Of a stretch of DNA of 64,000 bases, positions 63,827 to 64,000 are shown in pieces (the first letter of the stretch is position 1; the number at the start of each line of letters is the position of its first letter). Source of the stretch: Multifurca ochricompacta (lineage: Eukaryota; Basidiomycota; Agaricomycetes; Russulales; Russulaceae); assembly GCA_022496185.1 (NCBI GenBank), contig WTXG01000140.1:31296-95295 (forward strand), written 5' to 3'. A model generated the notes under the pieces. It worked only from the letters and a program-made list of their open reading frames with translations, did no database searches and was not told the DNA's origin. The position numbers and the translations under genes are program-made.

Positions 63827-64000
63827 TGTTACAATTTTTACCCTCTCTCCCTGTCTTCTTCACCCTTCCCAACGACGACCCCTCTTTACCGCCTACGTTA
63901 CACTTTCAGATCACGTCCCCGTCCTGGGATCCCTCACGTGCCTTGCTTCCCTCCCCGTGACTCGCTTTGTGTTGACCCGTGTATTAGCCATGTTTACCCT
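63827..64000 (+). repeat. Young gypsy-A LTR, start only
   Basis: It starts TGTTACAATTTTTACC and aligns with the LTR at 7638. Where the old copy has CATTACACTTTCTGATCATG this one has CGTTACACTTTCAGATCACG. CCCGTCC, CCTCACGTGCC and GTGACTCGC also keep CpG. It continues beyond the window. Confidence 0.88.

Overview
This 64 kb window looks like transposon-packed chromatin from a basidiomycete fungus, probably an agaricomycete (inference). The evidence is short introns of about 50 nt with GT..AG ends in a hAT transposase, Ty3/gypsy chromoviruses, a Ty1/copia element primed by a half-tRNA-iMet, and Tc1/mariner, pogo, MULE and hAT transposons. I found no host gene, rRNA gene or intact tRNA gene. CpG is strongly depleted in most copies, and many family-conserved Arg codons read TGA, as expected for CGA to TGA decay. 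Almost every coding region is therefore a pseudogene.

Layout. 1-6262: gypsy-A copy A1 (minus). 6263-7449: a non-autonomous hAT element with a minisatellite and a tRNA-like segment. 7450-8215: 3' end and LTR of another gypsy-A. 8216-10210: debris plus a minus-strand piece of gypsy-X. 10211-13330: tandem repeat and a MULE transposase. 13331-20975: scrambled gypsy-A ends, LTRs and Tc1 pieces. 20978-24290: a hAT transposase gene with introns. 24291-45915: gypsy-A copy A2, broken by the complete gypsy-G element (24825-36050, 579-bp LTRs, TSD GAATT), a hAT MITE, two solo LTRs and a Tc1 nest. 45937-63318: gypsy-X, broken by a solo LTR and by the complete copia element (48146-59606, TSD GCCTG). The copia element itself carries four insertions. 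63319-64000: debris, a second copia LTR with its primer site, and the start of a young gypsy-A LTR that still has its CpGs.

Main results. (1) In all three gypsy families the sequence just after the 5' LTR is complementary over 10-12 nt to LTR sequence 34-35 bp downstream of the TATA box. This is the signature of Tf1-type self-priming. (2) Gypsy-A carries, after its chromodomain, an extension with a conserved domain, a probable coiled coil and an array of four Cys/His zinc knuckles, additional to the one in Gag. (3) Gypsy-G has an unrelated 3' ORF ending in a SUMO-interaction-like motif. (4) A 1.62-kb almost perfect palindrome made of two head-to-head half Tc1 elements is present twice with TA duplications, so it moves as a unit. 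(5) The pogo transposase ends in a PCNA-binding-like motif. (6) Target-site duplications and inverted LTRs preserve opposite outcomes of CpG decay, which lets ancestral bases be read directly.

Order of events from the nesting. Gypsy-A2 and gypsy-X are the oldest hosts. Gypsy-G and copia entered later, followed by solo LTRs, hAT MITEs and the Tc1 palindromes. Boundaries between broken copies in 13-20 kb are less certain than those fixed by a TSD.
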